64,000 nucleotides of DNA, from positions 1,043,501 through 1,107,500 of the forward strand of contig QAYY01000001.1 in the NCBI GenBank assembly GCA_003054665.1. The letters are read 5' to 3'. This document shows, one piece after another, positions 1 to 7,120 of the stretch. Position 1 is the first letter of the stretch. Each line of letters begins with the position of its first letter. The notes under the pieces are model-generated. The model was not told the origin of the DNA. It saw only the letters and a list, made by a program, of their open reading frames with translations, and made no database searches. Source of the DNA: Opitutaceae bacterium EW11 (lineage in GTDB: Bacteria; Verrucomicrobiota; Verrucomicrobiia; Opitutales; Opitutaceae). The position numbers and the translations under genes were made by a program.

Positions 1-167
1 CTTGGTGTAAACAGGATACTGTAATTCCTCTTATACACGCCGGAGCGGACGGCAGGGACTAATCCCATGTTCTAGGCTCGCCGGCGGCGTTTCGGCGGAC
101 GAAGCGCGGCTAAAAAACGCGAAGCGAGCGGCGCACTCGGCCCTCGTCCGGCCAAGTTAAACGCCGC
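1..167. other. Intergenic sequence at window edge, nothing recognised
   Basis: GC-rich sequence downstream of the S4-domain gene on the minus strand. I see no convincing open reading frame, terminator with a T tract, or RNA gene in it. Confidence 0.4.
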
Positions 168-614
168 TCAGCCGAGCAGTCGATCGAGGGCGCGGCGATC
201 GCGTTTCGTCGGGCGCCCGGTCCCTTTTTCCCGCGCGAGAAACTGCTGCACGCGAGATTCGCGCGCTTTCTCAAATTCTTCGGGAGGCGTCCGGTCCTCG
301 CAGAACTCGGCGACCCGCGGAGCTCCCACGCGGTGCGGCGGCACGCCGAGAACGTGCAGCGTTCGCGTGACGAGTCCCTGGCGCAGGGTGATTATCTCGC
401 CCGAACGCACGTCCCGCGCGGGCTTCGCCGGCTGGCCGTTCACTTCGACGCTGCCGGCCCGGCACGCGTCGGTGGCGAGGCTGCGCGTCTTGAACGCGCG
501 CACGGCCCAGAGCCACTTGTCGAGACGGCCCTCGGCCAGCCCCGCTTTTCCCTGCTCCCCCGGCGCGGGGCGCGCAAGCCCGGCGCCGGGCAAGGATGAT
601 TCTGTCGTATTCAA
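168..614 (-). CDS. hslR: S4-domain RNA-binding protein, Hsp15 (HslR)-like
   Basis: A 148-residue protein whose core begins RLDKWLWAVRAFKTRSLA at about residue 30, the typical start of the S4 fold, followed by the second S4 strand region (VNGQPAKPARDVRSGE). The basic C-terminus contains GRPTKRDRR, a hallmark of the Hsp15 family, which binds the 50S subunit carrying a stalled nascent chain and helps recycle it. The reading frame opens with a TTG directly abutting the stop codon of the DUF3016 gene upstream, with no ATG before the S4 domain; a second in-frame TTG seven codons later is an alternative start. The first 30 residues are Gly/Pro/Ala-rich and poorly constrained. Family assignment is firm; the start is not. 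Confidence 0.85.
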   Translation of the reverse strand: MNTTESSLPGAGLARPAPGEQGKAGLAEGRLDKWLWAVRAFKTRSLATDACRAGSVEVNGQPAKPARDVRSGEIITLRQGLVTRTLHVLGVPPHRVGAPRVAEFCEDRTPPEEFEKARESRVQQFLAREKGTGRPTKRDRRALDRLLG

Positions 615-1142
615 CTATTTCTTACGCGCCCGCAGCTCCCTGCTCATCCAGTCGTCGAGCAGGCGCTTTTCGTAGCGCAGCGAGTCGGAGCGGTCGAGCG
701 ACGTCCCAATATCGTTCTGATAATCCAGGTTCGTCAGGGTCTCCGAGCCCTCCTTCACCACCGCGCCCTGGGCGTCGGTCACGCGATAGTTGAACTTCAG
801 CCGCGGGGGATAGATGGCCTTGAGAATTCGAATGTCCTGAGCCGAGGGTCCGCGCTGAGGCTCGAAATCGCCGGCCATGTCGATGTCGGTGAAGGTGATC
901 GTCAGCTTCTGGCCGTCCGCCAAATAACGCGGGGCACGGCTCTGAAGGTACTCCTTGAACATCTCCAGGTACGCGTCTCTCCCCCGGTCGGTTCCCATGT
1001 AGGTATCCTTCACGTCGGTGAACTTCTCCGGGTTCTGAAACTGCACATCCACGCGGTCCGCTTTCGAAGTGTCGGAGTCCGCGGCACGAAGGCCGCCGGC
1101 CAGAGCCAGCACGGCTAACAAGAGGGTAAGCTTCGTTTTCAT
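615..1142 (-). CDS. DUF3016-family exported protein
   Basis: 175 residues from the ATG at 1142, chosen because it gives a clean Sec signal peptide (MKTKLTLLLAVLALAGGLRA) and because the longer upstream frame overlaps the neighbouring lyase gene. The mature part carries the DUF3016 pattern: an early VQFQNPEKFTDVKD segment, a stretch LTITFTDIDMAGDFEPQ, then PPRLKFNYRVTDAQG and a C-terminal basic DDWMSRELRARKK. DUF3016 proteins are periplasmic or outer-membrane-associated proteins of unknown function. The stop codon touches the start of the Hsp15-like gene, so the two are probably co-transcribed. Confidence 0.8.
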   Translation of the reverse strand: MKTKLTLLLAVLALAGGLRAADSDTSKADRVDVQFQNPEKFTDVKDTYMGTDRGRDAYLEMFKEYLQSRAPRYLADGQKLTITFTDIDMAGDFEPQRGPSAQDIRILKAIYPPRLKFNYRVTDAQGAVVKEGSETLTNLDYQNDIGTSLDRSDSLRYEKRLLDDWMSRELRARKK

Positions 1143-1225
1143 GGTGGTATGCCGCCTTGTGACGCACCCTAGCACAGAATTGTTTCCTCCGCCACGGCCC
1201 GCAAGCGGCTCGGAGAAGCCTCCGG

Positions 1226-3184
1226 TCACCGAGCGGGGCGACGCACCACGGAAATCGGGACCGGCTTGAACGCCGGCATATCGTCTCCCAGGTAGAAGCT
1301 GGGGTGCGGAGGCTGGTTGTAGGCCACGTTCTGCCACGCGACCGCCAGCCGGTACTGCGGATCGTGCATCAGGGTTGGAAAGCGGTGCGGTGTCGGAATC
1401 GTCGTGGTGTAAATGCGGAGTTCTCTGCCATCCGTGGTCCGCCAGACGATTTCTTCGCGCCAATCCCCAAGGATGTCCGCGCTGAGCGCCGGGGTTGCCT
1501 TGGTGCCATTGTTGGAACTGCAGCGCTCGGCCGTAAACAGGGGAACGGCGCGGTTCTCATTCCAATCCCACTTGTACACGACGTTCTGATCGAGCAGCTC
1601 GCGAAGCAGGTCCCCGTCCCACCAGACGCCGAAATTCACAGGGTGTGGTTTGATCTCGGAAATCCGTTCTCCGCGGGCGCTGTACAGCCCGGTGATGCCG
1701 CCGGAGCCGGCAACCCAGCATTCATTGCCTGGATACCGCGGGTCGATGTTCATCGCGTTTCCCCGGCCGGGGCCCTCGCCTTTGTCCCCGCCGGATTCGT
1801 CGGCGTGCAGCGACGGTTTTTTCCAGAGAATCTCCCCGGTCCTCGCATCGCGGAAACTCATGCCCGCGTCGTCAAAACGCTCCTGGATATCGAACACCTC
1901 CTGGCCGGGATGCGTCGGATCGAGGTCGGAAACGTGCAGCGCATCGCCGTGACCCAGGCCGGTGGAATACAGGCCGCGGCCGTCGTGATCGATCACGGCT
2001 GCGCCGTAGACGATCTCGTCCCGACCGTCGCCGTCCACGTCGGCCACGCTGAGGTTGTGATTACCCTGACCGCGATAGGCGCGGTTTCCGGGAGTGCCGT
2101 CGTCGGAGTCGAACGTCCAAACCCGCGTGAGCTTCCCGTCGCGCCAGTTCCAGGCCGCCAGCACGGCGCGAGTGTAGTATCCGCGGCACATGACGAGGCT
2201 CGGTCTCTCGCCGTCGAGATACGCGATACAGGCAAGGTAGCGATCGGAGCGGTTGCCTCGCCCGTCGCCCCAGATCTCCGCCAGCTCTTCCGGCGTGGGA
2301 TCGAGCTTCGTCGGATGGCGCGCCGGAACGTAGGGCACGGTGACGAGCTCGGCGCCGGTGCGGCCGTCGAAAAGAGTGAGAAACTCCGGCCCCTTCAGGA
2401 TGTGTCCGGAGGCATTCCGATAGTCCGCGTGGGGATCGCCGATCGTCTTGCCGCAGCCGTCGATCGTGCCGTCCGCCGTCTTGCACGCCACCTCCGCTCG
2501 GCCGTCTCCATCGAGATCATACACCATGAACTGCGTGTAGTGGGCGCCCTCCCGGATATTCGGCCCGAGATCGATGCGCCAGAGAAACGTCCCGTCCAGC
2601 CGGTAGGCCTCGAGCTTCGTCTGCCCGGTGACGCCGGCCCGGGAGTTGTCCTGGGGCGACCGCTCCTGTTTCACGACGATCTCGTACTCGCCGTCGCCGT
2701 CCAGGTCGCCGACCGACGCGTCTCCGGGCATGTAGCCCTCGGGCGTCCGGAGCGGAATCGAGAGATACGGCCGCGGTTCGGAGCCCGCCGGGAGGCGGAA
2801 GCCGGGGCCGGCCTCCTGCTCGACGCCGTCGACCACCGCCCGCACGGAATAGGTCGTGTCCCGGGCAAGGTCGGGTTTTTCGTCGAGGTACCAGGTGCCG
2901 GCCGAGAGCGGCTGCGAGTTCAGCCGGACCGGAGCGGCGTCACCGCTGGCTCGATACACGTTGAAGGACGTTTCGAGGGGCTCGGTGCCGAGCAGCCTCC
3001 AGCTGACAAATACGCTGCGATCGGGTTTCTGGATGGCGACTACGCCCCGGCCCAGATCCTCCATCCGTCGGGGGCCGGTTTCCGCGCCCGCTGCCCGGAG
3101 CGAAAAGAGGGCGAGGCTAGCGAGGAGCGCGCGGGCGGCGCGGCGGCTTGAGTTCCCGAAAAGCGCAAAGCGGGCGAAGGGCAT
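1226..3184 (-). CDS. Rhamnogalacturonan lyase, polysaccharide lyase family 11
   Basis: 652 residues beginning with a signal peptide (about residues 1-34, ending SLRAAGA). It cleaves the rhamnose-galacturonic acid backbone of pectic rhamnogalacturonan I by beta-elimination, outside the cytoplasm. PL11 features seen: the N-terminal fibronectin-like part starting MEDLGRGVVAIQKPDRSVFVSWR, then a beta-propeller with several calcium-binding DxDGDG loops (GDLDGDGEYEIVVK, YDLDGDGRAEVACK, ADVDGDGRDEIVYG) and the C-terminal TPHRFPTLMHDPQYR segment. Length is normal for the family. It stands alone, not in an obvious pectin cluster. The 5' end has a GGAGG followed by TTTTTT and CCTCC directly before ATG, which can fold into a small hairpin over the only SD-like sequence. 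Confidence 0.93.
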   Translation of the reverse strand: MPFARFALFGNSSRRAARALLASLALFSLRAAGAETGPRRMEDLGRGVVAIQKPDRSVFVSWRLLGTEPLETSFNVYRASGDAAPVRLNSQPLSAGTWYLDEKPDLARDTTYSVRAVVDGVEQEAGPGFRLPAGSEPRPYLSIPLRTPEGYMPGDASVGDLDGDGEYEIVVKQERSPQDNSRAGVTGQTKLEAYRLDGTFLWRIDLGPNIREGAHYTQFMVYDLDGDGRAEVACKTADGTIDGCGKTIGDPHADYRNASGHILKGPEFLTLFDGRTGAELVTVPYVPARHPTKLDPTPEELAEIWGDGRGNRSDRYLACIAYLDGERPSLVMCRGYYTRAVLAAWNWRDGKLTRVWTFDSDDGTPGNRAYRGQGNHNLSVADVDGDGRDEIVYGAAVIDHDGRGLYSTGLGHGDALHVSDLDPTHPGQEVFDIQERFDDAGMSFRDARTGEILWKKPSLHADESGGDKGEGPGRGNAMNIDPRYPGNECWVAGSGGITGLYSARGERISEIKPHPVNFGVWWDGDLLRELLDQNVVYKWDWNENRAVPLFTAERCSSNNGTKATPALSADILGDWREEIVWRTTDGRELRIYTTTIPTPHRFPTLMHDPQYRLAVAWQNVAYNQPPHPSFYLGDDMPAFKPVPISVVRRPAR

Positions 3185-3372
3185 GGGAGGAAAAAACCTC
3201 CGACAGTCTCCGCGCCGCGCACGGAGGCGCCACGCAAATCAGATCGACCGGTATGATCGATCCGGCCCCTTCACTCGCAAGAAGCCACCGCAGATCCCCA
3301 GAAATCGGGATGCTTGCCGAACGGACGCCGGCGACTGTTCGCCTTCCCGCGGGAACGTCCGACCCTGCGCGC

Positions 3373-3609
3373 TCAGCCTGGATACACGCAGTCGATCTCG
3401 ATTTTCTCGCCGCAGGTGCAGGTGACGATCAGGCGCACGACCTTGTCGCCCTGCTTGACGCATTCGACGGTGGGCTGGGCGTCGCCCTCCGCCCCGGTCT
3501 TGACGTGGCTGTGTCCGACAACGCGAATGCCGGATTCCCGAACGGAGGCGAAGGACGATTGGAGCGAGGCGTTCGGCACCTGAGCGCGGCCGGAGAGGAA
3601 CGGTTTCAT
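3373..3609 (-). CDS. Small CxC protein downstream of motAB, function unknown
   Basis: 78 residues, ATG at 3609, 13 bp after the motB stop and so probably the third gene of the motA-motB unit. The N-terminal half is polar (KPFLSGRAQVPNASLQSSF); the C-terminal half is a compact beta-like segment, VVRLIVTCTCGEKIEIDCVYPG, with three cysteines in a CxC-x7-C arrangement, plus one earlier Cys (VECVKQGDKV). The cysteines could bind a metal or form disulfides; there is no signal peptide. I do not recognise a named family. Position suggests a flagellar or chemotaxis-linked role, but this is inference only. Confidence 0.75.
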   Translation of the reverse strand: MKPFLSGRAQVPNASLQSSFASVRESGIRVVGHSHVKTGAEGDAQPTVECVKQGDKVVRLIVTCTCGEKIEIDCVYPG

Positions 3610-3622
3610 GGATGTTCGAGAG

Positions 3623-4480
3623 TCAGGGATGTGTCGTCACGGCCGCGGTTGGCGTGGCGGGTGAGGTGGTTTGCGGAGGCAATCCGGATTCGGACGGCTT
3701 TGGAACGGTATTCCCGGCGGCGGGTTTGTCGGCGGGGCGCACGCGGCGCATCGTCAGGCTCAAGGTCACGCGCTGGTTGCCCTCCGAGTCGGCGGGCTGG
3801 AAAGGCACGGGACGCGTGTCCGCGAAGCCGGTGACGCGTTCGATGAGCGAATTGTCCACGGCGTAATGCGTGAGCGCGCGGCGCGCGGCGTTGGCGCGAT
3901 CGGTGGAGAGCTCCCAGGCGCCGTAGTTCGCGTCGGGCAGCACCAGCCCCTTGCGGGTGTGGCCTTCGATCACGACGCGGAACTGGTGGCGGTCGATGAG
4001 CCAGGCGAGGCTTTGCATGACAAAGCGGCCCCACTCGGTGAACTCGGCGTTGTTCTCGCCGAAAAGGGGGCGGCGCGCCCGGTCGTAAAGCGTGATGCGC
4101 AGGCCGTCGCTGGTCACCTGGATGTCGATCGGCTTGTCCGCGAGGTCCTCGTCGACGTGCAGGAGGCGGAAGAAATCCTTCGCGAGCGAATTGAGGAATT
4201 GGAGGTCGATCTCGCGGCTGTTCGGCTGCTGGCGGTTGGTGCCCGAATCGTCGCCGTGCGGCTTGCTCGGCTCGTTTGTATCGTACGGCAGGATACCGGG
4301 CGATTTGTCCATGAGCGAGTTGAACGGATTCTGGAAATAGCGGGACGTCGCGATGAGGATTTTTTGGTCCTGCGCCGAGATCCAGAGCACCATGAAGAGC
4401 GCCATCATCGCGGTGACGAAGTCGGCGTAAGCCACCTTCCAGGCCCCGCCGTGATGCGCCGCTGCTTTCTTCCTAGCCAT
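3623..4480 (-). CDS. motB: Flagellar motor stator protein MotB
   Basis: 285 residues. The N-terminus GGAWKVAYADFVTAMMALFMVLWI is the MotB type membrane segment with the conserved ion-binding Asp at residue 20 (YADF), which with MotA forms the stator channel. A linker to about residue 120 is followed by an OmpA-like peptidoglycan-binding domain (VVIEGHTRKG, then NYGAWELSTDRANAARRAL). The Pro/Ala/Thr-rich tail is poorly conserved. The AxADFVTAMMA sequence resembles proton-driven rather than PomB-type stators, though I cannot prove the coupling ion. Upstream lies a family B repeat separating it from motA. Confidence 0.95.
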   Translation of the reverse strand: MARKKAAAHHGGAWKVAYADFVTAMMALFMVLWISAQDQKILIATSRYFQNPFNSLMDKSPGILPYDTNEPSKPHGDDSGTNRQQPNSREIDLQFLNSLAKDFFRLLHVDEDLADKPIDIQVTSDGLRITLYDRARRPLFGENNAEFTEWGRFVMQSLAWLIDRHQFRVVIEGHTRKGLVLPDANYGAWELSTDRANAARRALTHYAVDNSLIERVTGFADTRPVPFQPADSEGNQRVTLSLTMRRVRPADKPAAGNTVPKPSESGLPPQTTSPATPTAAVTTHP

Positions 4481-4490
4481 GGTGAAGGCA

Positions 4491-4636
4491 AAAGGCTGAA
4501 GGCTGAAGGGCTGAAAGGCTGAAGGAGGCGGCCGTCAATGGCCCGGCGAAAAACCGGCCGGCAGGAGAATCGTTGTCTGTTTCCGCTGGATACATCTTTC
4601 AGCCCGTCAGTCTTTCGGACTTTCAGTCCTTTTCAT
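4491..4636. repeat. Family B inverted-repeat element between motA and motB
   Basis: Left arm 4491-4526 is a run of GGCTGAAGG-type units; the right arm 4596-4636 carries the complementary wording (TTTCAGCCCGTCAGTCTTTC and further CTTTCAGTCC). Together they can form a long imperfect stem around a GC-rich centre (GGCCCGG...CCGGCC near 4540-4562). The right arm reaches into the motA stop codon. A second copy lies at 58050-58260. Confidence 0.75.
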
Positions 4637-5499
4637 TTCCCTGGCGACGGCATCGATTTGAGGAGGTGCTCGAGCTCTTCGGCGCCGGGTTGGACGCCGC
4701 TGTCGAGGGAACGGCGCGCGACTTCAACCGCGGTCAGGGGAGCAAGGCCTTTCGCGAAGCCAGCCACCGCCGCCAGGATGCACTTGAGGTACATATGCTG
4801 GCTTTGGTTATCGAACTTGATCCGGTTCGCCAGCGGGTTGACGAAGCCATACGCGGTGAAAATGCCGAGCAGGGTGCCGGTGAGCGCCGCGGCGACGCGT
4901 TCACCAACCGCCTCGGGACCGTCCGAGATGGCGGCCATCGTGTTGATGATGCCGAGCACCGCGGCGACGATGCCGATGCCGGGGAGAGAATCGCCGACCA
5001 GCTGAAGCACGTGCACGGGATGGTCCGCCTCCTCCCCTTTCGCATCCAGCTCGGTCAGCATCAGGTTCTCGAGCTGGTCGGGCTTGATCTTGCCGTCGAT
5101 CACCGGCTTCAGGCCGTTGATGAGAAACTCCATTCTCTCGGGGTTGGCGGTAAACGCCGGGTACTTTTTGAAAATGCTGCTGTTGGTCGGATTCATCACG
5201 TGCTCTTCCAGCGCGATGAGTCCGTTGCGGCGGCCCACCATGAAGATCTCGTAGAGCATCTTCAGCAGGTCGACGTAGTCGGCCTTGGTCGCCATCTTCC
5301 CGGCGAGGGAAACCTTCACCTTGTGCACGACCTCCTTCAGCACGTGGCTCGGGCTCGCGATGATCAACATTCCGAGCGCCACGCCCAGAATCACCACGAA
5401 TTCCGACGCGTGCAGAAGCACGAGGGGATTGCCCTTCGCCAGCATGAACCCCCCCAGGGTCGAAGCGAGGACGATGAAGGCTCCAATCAGAATCAACAT
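4633..5499 (-). CDS. motA: Flagellar motor stator protein MotA
   Basis: 288 residues with four membrane segments: residues about 2-22 and 33-52, then a large cytoplasmic loop, then two segments around 160-215. The conserved stretch GDSLPGIGIVAAVLGIINTM contains the proline of the third transmembrane segment, and PEAVGERVAAALTGTLLGIF is the MotA family signature. The cytoplasmic loop contacts FliG. Translation starts at the ATG at 5499, directly after a 19-nt palindrome (5500-5518). It is preceded by a sigma-28-like promoter, consistent with a late flagellar gene dependent on FliA, whose gene lies just upstream. Confidence 0.96.
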   Translation of the reverse strand: MLILIGAFIVLASTLGGFMLAKGNPLVLLHASEFVVILGVALGMLIIASPSHVLKEVVHKVKVSLAGKMATKADYVDLLKMLYEIFMVGRRNGLIALEEHVMNPTNSSIFKKYPAFTANPERMEFLINGLKPVIDGKIKPDQLENLMLTELDAKGEEADHPVHVLQLVGDSLPGIGIVAAVLGIINTMAAISDGPEAVGERVAAALTGTLLGIFTAYGFVNPLANRIKFDNQSQHMYLKCILAAVAGFAKGLAPLTAVEVARRSLDSGVQPGAEELEHLLKSMPSPGK

Positions 5500-5518
5500 G
5501 GTAAACCGGGTGTTTACC
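5500..5518 (-). promoter_or_regulatory. Palindrome abutting the motA start codon
   Basis: On the minus strand GGTAAAC-ACCCG-GTTTACC, a perfect 7-bp stem with a 5-nt centre, ends at the base before the motA ATG. It could be an mRNA hairpin or a DNA operator. The predicted sigma-28 start site falls inside it, so an intact RNA hairpin would need transcription to begin further upstream. Confidence 0.6.
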
Positions 5519-5519
5519 C

Positions 5520-5548
5520 CTAACGGCTCAATGGAGCCCCGTCTTTAG
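5520..5548 (-). promoter_or_regulatory. Candidate sigma-28 (FliA) promoter for motA
   Basis: On the minus strand, CTAAAG at 5548-5543 and GCCGTTAG at 5527-5520. The flagellar sigma consensus is TAAA-N15-GCCGATAA; here spacing is 16 and six of eight bases of the -10 match. Position fits a short motA leader. Confidence 0.5.
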
Positions 5549-5554
5549 GCCATA

Positions 5555-5611
5555 GCCCGCAAATCGGGCGGCTAAGAAACGTAAATAGGCGGTGAGAATC
5601 ACCCACTTACG
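5555..5611. other. Two small palindromes between fliA and motA
   Basis: GCCCG-CAAAT-CGGGC at 5555-5569, and an interrupted palindrome CGTAA...GGTGA-GAA-TCACC...TTACG at 5580-5611. Neither is followed by a T tract on the minus strand, so they are weak as fliA terminators; they could be operators upstream of the motA promoter. Confidence 0.35.
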
Positions 5612-5673
5612 CTTCGGTTGCTTGCTAGGATAGGAGCGCGCAAACCGAACGTCGGCGCGGGCAGAATCGCCTA

Positions 5674-6474
5674 TCAGCGATTGCGCATCCGGCTAATGTA
5701 AGCGCGGAGGCCGAGGACCGTCTGGGCGTGAATCTGGCAGATGCGAGATTCGGTCAGGTTGAACACCGCCGCGATCTCCGCGAGGCGCATGTTCTCAAAG
5801 TAATACATCGCGAGGATCTTCTTCGGGACGTCGGGCAGCTCGGAGATGCGTTGGGCGACCAACTGCATCAGCTCGTCCTTCTCCATGCGGTCGCGCACGG
5901 AAACGTCGGACTCGTCGGCGATAAGTTCGTGGAGCGATGCGCCGTCGGATTCCTCGTTCTCGGCGGTTTGATCGATCGCGACGAAACACACCGGTTTCGC
6001 CTCCTCGACCCACTTAGCGTATTCCTTCGGGGAAAGTCCGAGGTGCTCGCGAACCTCTTCCTCGTTCGCCGCACGGCCGAGCTTCTGTTCGAGCTCGTTG
6101 ATCGATTCCTTGAGTTTTTTGGCCTTCGCACGGGCGCGGCGCGGGCACCAGTCGAGGCGGCGCAGCTCGTCGAGAATGGCTCCGCGGATGCGGGTCGTCG
6201 CGTAGCCGGCAAAAGTGTGACCCTGCTCGGGGTCGTACTTGCGCACCGCGGCGATCAGCCCGGTGACGCCGACGCTGTAGAGATCCTCGACGTCCACGTG
6301 CGGGGGGAGATTCAGTTTGATCCGGTCCACCACGTTGCGCACGAGCGGCAAATAACGCTCAATCAGCTCCTTCTCATCGATGCTCTGGTTCTGAGCTCCC
6401 TGATACACCCGCCACGCGTTGACCGGCGTGGGGGCGGCTTCTTGAGGGATGAGGGCGGCGGTGGCGGATTTCAT
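5674..6474 (-). CDS. fliA: RNA polymerase sigma factor for flagellar operons, FliA/sigma-28
   Basis: 266 residues, the normal length. Region 2 is clear (KELIERYLPLVRNVVDRIK, then VEDLYSVGVTGLIAAVRKYD and TFAGYATTRIRGAILDELR), region 3 follows (NELEQKLGRAANEEEVREHL) and region 4 has the helix-turn-helix (LAEIAAVFNLTESRICQIHA). The DxDWxPR-like turn is LDWCPRRAR. It directs RNA polymerase to late flagellar promoters such as the one suggested upstream of motA. An anti-sigma FlgM is not seen in this window. The gene has its own 362-bp upstream region with a sigma-54-like element and the shared palindrome, so it is probably a separate transcription unit. Confidence 0.95.
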   Translation of the reverse strand: MKSATAALIPQEAAPTPVNAWRVYQGAQNQSIDEKELIERYLPLVRNVVDRIKLNLPPHVDVEDLYSVGVTGLIAAVRKYDPEQGHTFAGYATTRIRGAILDELRRLDWCPRRARAKAKKLKESINELEQKLGRAANEEEVREHLGLSPKEYAKWVEEAKPVCFVAIDQTAENEESDGASLHELIADESDVSVRDRMEKDELMQLVAQRISELPDVPKKILAMYYFENMRLAEIAAVFNLTESRICQIHAQTVLGLRAYISRMRNR

Positions 6475-6595
6475 GACGCGAGCAGGTTGTTCTGAGGTTA
6501 ACGAGCACCGCCGCCGAAACCGGACCGGGCCCCATCGAGGACTAGGCAGATCTCAGTGTGATGAAGGGCGGTGATCATTGGATGCCACGCTAGTT

Positions 6596-6611
6596 TGCAT
6601 GGCCGATGCCA
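6596..6611 (-). promoter_or_regulatory. Candidate sigma-54 promoter for fliA
   Basis: Minus-strand TGGCATC-GGCC-ATGCA: GG and GC separated by exactly 10 nt as sigma-54 requires, but the -12 half is ATGCA rather than TTGCA, so this is the weakest of the four. Predicted start about 6585, leader about 110 nt. The palindromic motif lies 122 bp upstream of its -12 C, matching the flgB and flhB geometry (123 bp). Confidence 0.5.
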
Positions 6612-6718
6612 ACCCGAACAAAGCCGCCATAACCTGCTGGCCTCTAGATTAATACACCGATTTCAGAGACCCTCTCGCTCGACTTGCCTCGGAGCATCCA
6701 CAAGCGGCATACGTCAAC

Positions 6719-6731
6719 GGCAAAGTTTGCC
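6719..6731. promoter_or_regulatory. Palindromic upstream motif, fliA copy
   Basis: GGCAAAGTTTGCC, a perfect inverted repeat GGCAAA-G-TTTGCC. This is the best copy of the 13-bp motif shared by the four flagellar sigma-54-like promoters. Candidate binding site for an enhancer-binding activator of the FlrC/FleQ type; the activator gene itself is not in the window. Confidence 0.6.
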
Positions 6732-6836
6732 TAGCCAGTCCGGAGCGCGACCTTCCGACGGGTAGCGGCGGTGGCACGTCTGCACCCGGCGGCGATACCC
6801 TTGTATTCGGCACGGCATTACGCCCGCCGGGGTCTT

Positions 6837-7103
6837 TTACTTCGCCTTTACACCCACCGGCGCCGCCTTGGCGGCCGCCGCGGCAGCTTCTTCCGCCGCC
6901 TGTCGGGCCGCGCGTTTCAGCTTCACGGCCTCCGTCAGAGCCACGAGGAGCTTCTGCCAGAACCAGCGGAAGAGAAAGGCGCCGACGAGAGCTCCGAAGG
7001 CCGCGTCAAAAAGGACGCGGTCGCCCGAGCGGCCGGAGATCAGGCCGACCACGGCCACAAGCGAGAAACCGATAAAACCACCAAGGAGGAAAATGGAGCG
7101 CAT
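6837..7103 (-). CDS. Small membrane protein in the position normally held by flhG
   Basis: 88 residues. Two hydrophobic segments (about residues 3-22 and 34-55, the latter with FRWFWQKLL) followed by an Ala/Lys-rich C-terminal helix ending AAPVGVKAK. It follows flhF by 17 bp and is the last gene of the flhB-flhA-flhF unit. The MinD-like ATPase gene flhG is usually found at this place. I do not recognise a family. The amphipathic Ala-rich tail could be cytoplasmic and interact with FlhF, which is speculation. Confidence 0.7.
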   Translation of the reverse strand: MRSIFLLGGFIGFSLVAVVGLISGRSGDRVLFDAAFGALVGAFLFRWFWQKLLVALTEAVKLKRAARQAAEEAAAAAAKAAPVGVKAK

Positions 7104-7120
7104 GGGAGGCGAAAAGCGGT

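Larger units (their letters stand above)
6475..6836. other. 362-bp upstream region of fliA
   Basis: Non-coding on both strands as far as I can see. It contains the sigma-54-like element (6596-6611) and the palindromic motif (6719-6731) listed separately. No hairpin with a T tract was seen after the small membrane protein gene. Confidence 0.6.

Noticed and set aside
615-1463. Extended start of the DUF3016 gene at 1463
   Set aside because: It would overlap the lyase gene by more than 200 bp and hide the obvious signal peptide that begins at 1142.
1304-3151. Long open frame on the plus strand opposite the rhamnogalacturonan lyase
   Set aside because: High GC leaves long antisense frames open; the protein is Arg/Val/Ala-rich without domain character, while the minus-strand frame has a full PL11 domain.
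3239-3463. 74-codon frame overlapping the small CxC protein gene
   Set aside because: Arg-rich, off-frame reading; the overlapping 78-codon frame sits properly after motB and has a structured C-terminus.
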